A stretch of DNA of 6,564 nt from Methylococcaceae bacterium. GTDB lineage: Bacteria; Pseudomonadota; Gammaproteobacteria; Methylococcales; Methylomonadaceae. The translations under genes were made by a program, and so were the position numbers. The DNA is taken from positions 1-6,564 of the forward strand of contig CANNNN010000147.1 in assembly GCA_947506075.1 (NCBI GenBank), read 5' to 3'. This document shows, piece after piece, positions 5,107 through 6,564 of this stretch. Each line of letters starts with the position of its first letter. The first letter of the stretch is position 1. The notes below the pieces were generated by a model. That model had not been told where the DNA came from and ran no database searches. It saw only the letters and a program-made list of their open reading frames with translations.

Positions 5107-6525
5107 TTAATACGCCTGCTTGCTGATAAAACCTTTAAATATGGTTAAAAACACTATTTTTATATCCAGCCATAGTGACCATTGTTTTAAGTATTCCAGG
5201 TCGTGATGAATTCTGGCTTCCATTTTGTCCAGGGTGTCAGTTTCGCCACGGCAACCGTTAATCTGCGCCTGACCGGTAATGCCTGGTTTGACTTTGTGGC
5301 GCAGCATATAGCCTTGTATCTGCTTCCGATAGTATTCGTTATGAGCAATCGCATGCGGGCGTGGTCCGACTACAGACATGGTGCCTTGTAGTACGTTTAT
5401 AAATTGGGGGAGTTCGTCCAGCGATGTTCTGCGTAGAAAGCTGCCGAGCGGGGTAATGCGGCTATCATTTTGGGTAGCTTGTTTTATCTGACTGCCGTTA
5501 TCGCTGACAGTCATGGAGCGAAATTTCCAGACTTCTATTTGTTCGCCTTTTACGCCGTAGCGTTGTTGTTTGAAGATTACAGAACCGGGTGAGGTTAGTT
5601 TGATCGCTATGCTGATGATAAGCATCGGAATGGCGATCAGCGGCAATATAATCATGCACAGCACAAGGTCTTCAATACGTTTGGTGATGCTGTTGAGTTC
5701 ATTAAACGGCGTGTCAAAAACGCTGACAACGGGTATGCCTTGCACGTTGCTCCATTTGGACTGGATAAGGTTAAAGGTAAAAAAGTCGGGTACGATGTTA
5801 ACGGAGACGGTGCTGTCGGCCAGTTGCTGAATCAGCATGCCAATACGTTTTTCTGCGCATAAGGGCAGGGTAATGTAAACGTGATCGATGCCCCCTGCTT
5901 TTGCTCGCTCTAGCATTTGTTGAAAGTCGCCCGCTATCTTGTCAATGTGCTCGTCACCCAGTCGTCTATCTGCGCCTTCAGTACGGTCATCAAAAAAGCC
6001 AATAAAGTTGTAGCCCAGCCAGGGCATTTCCGACAATCCCGCTTTAAGTCGTTGGCCTAGCGAATTGGCTCCAAGTATCGCGTAAGTTCTGGTGTTAAAG
6101 CCAAGTGTCCTGAAGTAAGCTAAGCAGCCACGGCGTATGGCGTGAATCAGAATGATGCTGAACGGGGCAAGTGGCAGCCAGAGTTCTATCACCTCTACTG
6201 AGTAAGTGTTTTCGGGGTTATAAAGATAAACGCCGCTGATTAATAGCGTAAAGGTTCCCAGCCAAGAAAAAAGTATACGCACCGCCTCATCGAACATGGG
6301 TGCTCCGCGCCAGCCGTGATAAAGCTCGTTATTTTCAGCAAAAATACCGAACAGTGTCGCAGCTATAACGCCGGGCAATAAATATTCTTGATTCAGAGGG
6401 AGATTGTAATAGCTTAACGAAATATGGAGCGAAGCCAAAACCAAAGCAAGATCCAGGCTGCGAGCCAAAGACTGTAACTTGGAATGCAGCGGGCGAATAA
6501 AGCCTTTGGAGCGTGTTCGAGTCAT
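5107..6525 (-). CDS. Undecaprenyl-phosphate sugar phosphotransferase (WcaJ/EpsZ type)
   Basis: This family moves a sugar 1-phosphate, usually glucose, from its UDP form to undecaprenyl phosphate at the inner membrane, starting an exopolysaccharide repeat unit. The 472-residue product has the full family layout. Four hydrophobic N-terminal segments lie at about 25-40, 46-63, 84-101 and 113-130. A Rossmann-like domain follows, with AILGANSLGQRL at 149-160. A hydrophobic helix at about 287-310 leads into the catalytic bacterial sugar transferase domain. That domain has SPGSVIFKQQRYG (312-324), KFRSM (334-338), RRTSLDELPQFINVLQG (365-381) with the D370-E371 catalytic pair, VVGPRP (385-390) and VKPGITGQAQING (412-424). 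ATG at 6525 gives a family-like N-terminus. A TTG at 6537 is possible, and the frame stays open to the window edge. Sugar specificity cannot be read from sequence. Confidence 0.9.
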   Translation of the reverse strand: MTRTRSKGFIRPLHSKLQSLARSLDLALVLASLHISLSYYNLPLNQEYLLPGVIAATLFGIFAENNELYHGWRGAPMFDEAVRILFSWLGTFTLLISGVYLYNPENTYSVEVIELWLPLAPFSIILIHAIRRGCLAYFRTLGFNTRTYAILGANSLGQRLKAGLSEMPWLGYNFIGFFDDRTEGADRRLGDEHIDKIAGDFQQMLERAKAGGIDHVYITLPLCAEKRIGMLIQQLADSTVSVNIVPDFFTFNLIQSKWSNVQGIPVVSVFDTPFNELNSITKRIEDLVLCMIILPLIAIPMLIISIAIKLTSPGSVIFKQQRYGVKGEQIEVWKFRSMTVSDNGSQIKQATQNDSRITPLGSFLRRTSLDELPQFINVLQGTMSVVGPRPHAIAHNEYYRKQIQGYMLRHKVKPGITGQAQINGCRGETDTLDKMEARIHHDLEYLKQWSLWLDIKIVFLTIFKGFISKQAY

Positions 6526-6564
6526 TAGTATGGGCAATTGAGGTATAGATAGTGTTTGAACGGA

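Noticed and set aside
5090..5108. TTAGCTAA followed by seven T's as a + strand terminator
   Set aside because: The palindrome has no loop and the stem is too short. The T-run overlaps the stop codon of the - strand gene and is far from the end of the + strand gene.

Overview
The window reads as ordinary chromosomal DNA of a gammaproteobacterium with moderate GC. The order aroK-aroB-damX is the classic gammaproteobacterial shikimate/cell-division cluster. The HemE and AroB sequences match the enterobacterial proteins almost residue for residue at their starts and motifs. An AAA-type damX followed directly by hemE, a copper-type DUF411 gene and a WcaJ-type glycan gene would suit an environmental lineage such as a methanotroph-like Methylococcales. 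That last placement is only a guess, because no lineage-defining gene is present.

Layout. The + strand carries the 3' part of aroK (1-285), a 152-bp gap rich in inverted repeats, aroB (438-1520), then damX (1507-2973), which overlaps aroB by 14 bp. A 158-bp gap precedes hemE (3132-4199). A 157-bp gap precedes a secreted DUF411/CopG-type protein (4357-4818) with a strong ribosome binding site. A 288-bp gene-free stretch follows. It holds a 103-bp inverted-repeat element with 22-bp arms (4882-4984) and a second bulged hairpin (4997-5030). On the - strand, converging on all of this, is a polyprenyl glycosylphosphotransferase of the WcaJ/EpsZ type (5107-6525).

How the genes fit together. AroK and AroB supply chorismate precursors. 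DamX is a membrane-anchored septal protein with a SPOR domain, here with a P-loop ATPase-like cytoplasmic half. HemE makes coproporphyrinogen III for heme. These are housekeeping genes that share a neighbourhood, not a pathway. The DUF411 protein probably handles copper in the periplasm. The - strand gene would start a cell-surface or exopolysaccharide repeat unit on undecaprenyl phosphate.

I found no convincing undescribed multi-gene system. The points most worth checking are the 103-bp repeat element, the structured leader in front of aroB, the DamX P-loop domain lacking the usual Walker B glutamate, and the lack of Shine-Dalgarno sequences at four of the five visible starts.
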